Notes under the pieces: generated by a model
Databases searched by the model: none
The model's input: the letters and a program-made list of their open reading frames with translations, nothing else
Told to the model about the DNA's origin: nothing
Shown here: piece by piece, positions 5,309-6,718 of the stretch
Numbering within the stretch: position 1 is the stretch's first letter
Layout: each line of letters starts with the position of its first letter
Position numbers and translations under genes: made by a program
Source of the DNA: Promethearchaeota archaeon
GTDB taxonomy: Archaea; Asgardarchaeota; Lokiarchaeia; Sigynarchaeales; SOKP01
NCBI GenBank assembly: GCA_014729315.1
Contig: WJKD01000561.1
Coordinates: 1-6,718, forward strand
DNA length: 6,718 bases
Direction: 5' to 3'

Positions 5309-5614
5309 ATGGAGACGCTTATTCAAGGTCCAGCTGATTTAGTTATTGAGATACTCTCCCCTACAACTCGGGAACTTGACCTCACCAAGAAATTTCCTCA
5401 CTTCAGACAAGCGGGAGTAAGAGAGGTGTGGATTATTGACCCTGAAAGCCAAGAATTCATGATCTACTGGGAAAAGGAGGAGAAAAAATGGAGTAAAGAA
5501 AATGCAGATAACTTTATTGAGTCTCGAATACTCCCTGATCTGAAGTTCAAACCGATATGGATTTGGGAACGAAAAAAATATCCCTCCAGCAAAGTGATTG
5601 AGGATATTATTTGA
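5309..5614 (+). CDS. Uma2-family nuclease, N-terminally truncated (likely pseudogene)
   Basis: 101 residues from ATG at 5309 to TGA at 5612-5614, equal to residues about 114-211 of the full-length copy at 2355. The core strand and helix are kept: ADLVIEILSPTTRELDLTKK (Glu14 and Lys28, matching Glu124 and Lys138), then AGVREVWIIDPE and LPDLKFKPIWIW. The first 110 residues, with the catalytic Asp of the PD motif, are missing, so the protein is very likely inactive. The ATG lies at the edge of a G+C-rich patch with no Uma2 character. The homologous part begins only at about codon 5 (IQGPADLV), so the start is probably fortuitous. It could still be annotated as a protein gene because the frame is clean. 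Confidence 0.75.
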   Translation: METLIQGPADLVIEILSPTTRELDLTKKFPHFRQAGVREVWIIDPESQEFMIYWEKEEKKWSKENADNFIESRILPDLKFKPIWIWERKKYPSSKVIEDII

Positions 5615-6051
5615 ATTAAAACCTATTTTAACTTTTATATGTCACATCTGGATGCGACACTTCAGCAGAGCTGTATAGGTGTGCCTTGGTCAACTGGATC
5701 CTTCGGTGAAAATATTCCCTAACCCAGTTTTTCAGTGTCTGTTATATTAATTTCTATCTTTTCGTATTGCTTTATAAATATGTTCACATGCGGCTCGTCG
5801 ATAAACATGGTGCGGACAAGGAATATCATCTCTTATCAGTGATGGTAATCCTCCAAAAATAACTATCAAAAAAGAGATACGAAAAGAAATAAAGAAAAAA
5901 CCGGGTAAAGCATTATACAATTACACTATTCTCAATTTTCCTAAGGGACTATTTTTTTTTCGAGTTTTACATATTCTCTCAATCTCGAAGAGGAAATTGC
6001 ATAAGAAGGATAATAAAAATAATAACTTAGACTTCATGTATTACTATTGAA
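5615..6051. other. Long intergenic stretch, no supported gene
   Basis: No reading frame here is convincing. Three overlapping short frames were weighed. On the minus strand 5747-5845 encodes IPCPHHVYRRAACEHIYKAI, similar to a SWIM zinc finger tail (see findings). Another minus-strand frame gives MFIDEPHVNIFIKQYEKIEI. A plus-strand frame at about 5840-6048 is Lys-rich (KITIKKEIRKEIKKKPGK) without a start codon. An imperfect inverted repeat (5640-5647 with 5652-5659) lies 25 bp after the Uma2 stop. The last 40 bases carry the presumed promoter of the antitoxin at 6052. Confidence 0.4.
6012..6026 (+). promoter_or_regulatory. Possible TATA-like region for the antitoxin-ParE operon
   Basis: ATAATAAAAATAATA is centred about 32 nt before the ATG at 6052, with AGAAGG just upstream. 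No Shine-Dalgarno site is seen in the bases before the ATG. The surrounding sequence is so A+T-rich that the box is only a suggestion. Confidence 0.25.
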
Positions 6052-6237
6052 ATGCAGTCCGTAAAGAAAAGAGTAATTGATCTCATCAATAAATTACCTG
6101 AGAATGCAAATTATAATGACATTTTTGAAGCTATCTACTTCCAGCAGAAAATAGAGGTCGGATTACAAGAATTGGATGAAGGCAGGGGAATTTCTCACGA
6201 AGAAGCTCGCGAAATGTTTAAAAAATGGTTATCATAA
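6052..6237 (+). CDS. Small antitoxin of a ParE/RelE-type module
   Basis: A 61-residue protein (MQSVKKRVIDLINKLPENAN, then YNDIFEAIYFQQKIEVGLQE and a C-terminal GRGISHEEAREMFKKWLS). The arrangement of a short helical N-terminus, a DDI-like IYxxQKIExGL helix and the ending GR-ISHEE-FKKWL is typical of small addiction-module antitoxins that precede ParE/RelE toxins. The C-terminal part normally binds the toxin. The ATG at 6052 has no Shine-Dalgarno site, consistent with a leaderless first gene. The presumed natural start of the toxin (ATG at 6225) lies inside its last codons, a 13-bp overlap. No defect is seen in the antitoxin itself. Confidence 0.78.
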   Translation: MQSVKKRVIDLINKLPENANYNDIFEAIYFQQKIEVGLQELDEGRGISHEEAREMFKKWLS

Positions 6238-6517
6238 CTTGGATGCCTCAGCATTAAAGGATTTGGATACCATTTCAGAATATATTGAGAAGGATTCTGA
6301 TTACTATGCGAAGATAACCGTTCAAAAGATTTTTTCTGCTGTCAAACAATTAGAGCAATTTCCTCAAATGGGTAGGATAGTTCCAGAAAAACAAGACCCT
6401 ACCTTAAGAGAGCTCTTGTATAGAAATTATCGAATTGTCTATAAATACATGGATAATGAAATTTATATCCTTACAGTATTTCATGGTAGTCATCAAGGTG
6501 GAATAAATAATTTATAG
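6225..6517 (+). CDS. ParE/RelE-family toxin, frameshifted near its start
   Basis: The body of a ParE-type toxin is clear: ALKDLDTISEYIEKDSDYYA, QKIFSAVKQLEQFPQMGRIV, LRELLYRNYRIVYKY, then IYILTVFHGS. ParE toxins usually poison DNA gyrase, RelE relatives cleave mRNA; which applies here is unclear. The natural N-terminus MVIITWMPQ is encoded from ATG at 6225, overlapping the antitoxin stop by 13 bp, but this frame hits TAA at 6255-6257. The body lies in the next frame and joins at CAG-CATTA (6249-6256), where one G seems missing (CAG GCA TTA expected). The body frame is open from ATG at 6176 inside the antitoxin gene, giving a 113-residue product with an unrelated leader that I consider artificial. 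The FHGSHQ ending has His where Arg is usual. Likely a disarmed toxin, or a one-base assembly error. Confidence 0.75.
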
Positions 6518-6520
6518 CAA

Positions 6521-6614
6521 GAAGCTTAATTCTCTGAACCACAAAATGGCTGTAGAATTAGGAAAAAGCACGATAAATTTCAATCTTCTTGTTGAAGCTT
6601 TATTCTCTGAACCA
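6521..6614. repeat. Pair of near-identical 21-bp direct repeats
   Basis: GAAGCTT, one variable base, then ATTCTCTGAACCA occurs at 6521-6541 (A) and 6594-6614 (T): 20 of 21 positions agree, 73 bp apart. The second copy lies inside the minus-strand gene end at 6580-6718 and encodes LVQRIKL. The first, just past that gene's stop, would encode VVQRIKL in another frame. A local duplication of the gene end, later frameshifted, explains this; a mobile-element footprint is possible. Confidence 0.6.
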
Positions 6615-6718
6615 AATAGATCACGAAATACGCAATTGTAGTCATCCCGTAGGTTTGAACAAACCCATCAGAGGTGCCCGTGCCCGTAGTATCGCCAGTC
6701 TGAGTCGCAATCGTACTA
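6580..6718 (-). CDS. C-terminal end of a surface-type membrane-anchored protein, partial
   Basis: A minus-strand frame is open from the window edge to TGA at 6580-6582 and gives 45 residues: STIATQTGDTTGTGTSDGFV, then QTYGMTTIAYFVIYLVQRIK and LQQED. A Thr/Gly-rich low-complexity linker (1-17) is followed by a hydrophobic segment (about 24-36) and a short positively charged end (RIK). This layout, stalk then membrane helix then charged tail, is typical of the C-terminal anchors of archaeal secreted or S-layer-like proteins. The start and main domains are outside the window. G+C is higher than in the neighbouring genes. The frame is short, so a chance reading frame cannot be fully excluded, but composition strongly favours coding. 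It converges on the ParE gene. Confidence 0.5.
   Translation of the reverse strand, partial: STIATQTGDTTGTGTSDGFVQTYGMTTIAYFVIYLVQRIKLQQED

Noticed and set aside
5640..5659. Inverted repeat after the truncated Uma2 gene as a terminator
   Set aside because: On the plus strand the stem has an A-C mismatch and no T-run follows; it pairs fully only on the minus strand, where no gene ends.
6176..6224. ATG at 6176 as the real start of the ParE toxin
   Set aside because: The leader it adds (MKAGEFLTKKLAKCLKNGYH) is antitoxin DNA read in another frame, whereas ATG at 6225 gives the expected MVIITWMPQ start with a one-base frameshift.

Overview
The window looks archaeal, most likely from an Asgard (Lokiarchaeia-like) genome; this is an inference. 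DNA is A+T-rich. Several first genes have TATA-like boxes about 26-38 nt before the start codon and no Shine-Dalgarno site. The one clear downstream operon gene (3805-4236, minus) has a strong Shine-Dalgarno instead. A DUF217-type VapB antitoxin, a 23-residue leucine-rich-repeat protein and the style of the AbrB and PIN proteins fit the same source. Leptospira, also rich in LRR and Uma2 genes, was considered but fits the promoters and the DUF217 antitoxin less well.

Layout: (1) 3-818 (+) is the C-terminal part of an LRR protein whose start lies outside the window. (2) 940-1599 (-) is an intact AbrB antitoxin / PIN toxin pair. (3) 1744-3350 (+) holds an Uma2 remnant and a pRiA4b ORF-3-like remnant, then a full-length Uma2 nuclease and a second pRiA4b ORF-3-like remnant. 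This reads as a two-gene unit present twice, with one gene intact. (4) 3346-3480 has nested inverted repeats ending in a T-run. (5) 3658-4483 (-) is an intact DUF217 VapB / PIN VapC pair followed by a 40-codon ORF. (6) 4568-4965 (-) is an AbrB-type antitoxin followed by only the N-terminal stub of a PIN toxin, a broken pair too short to be picked up easily. (7) About 5010-5308 is a patch of near 48% G+C of unknown origin that abuts a third, N-terminally truncated Uma2 (5309-5614). (8) 5615-6051 has no convincing gene. (9) 6052-6517 (+) is an antitoxin / ParE-like toxin pair in which the toxin is frameshifted just after its natural start. (10) 6580-6718 (-) is the C-terminal end of a Thr/Gly-rich protein with a membrane anchor, running off the window.

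The region is best read as an accessory island of toxin-antitoxin modules and Uma2 nucleases in different states of decay: two apparently intact pairs, one toxin truncated, one toxin frameshifted, two of three Uma2 copies cut down to their C-terminal halves, and two pRiA4b ORF-3 tails. No tRNA, rRNA, CRISPR array or complete transposase was seen.
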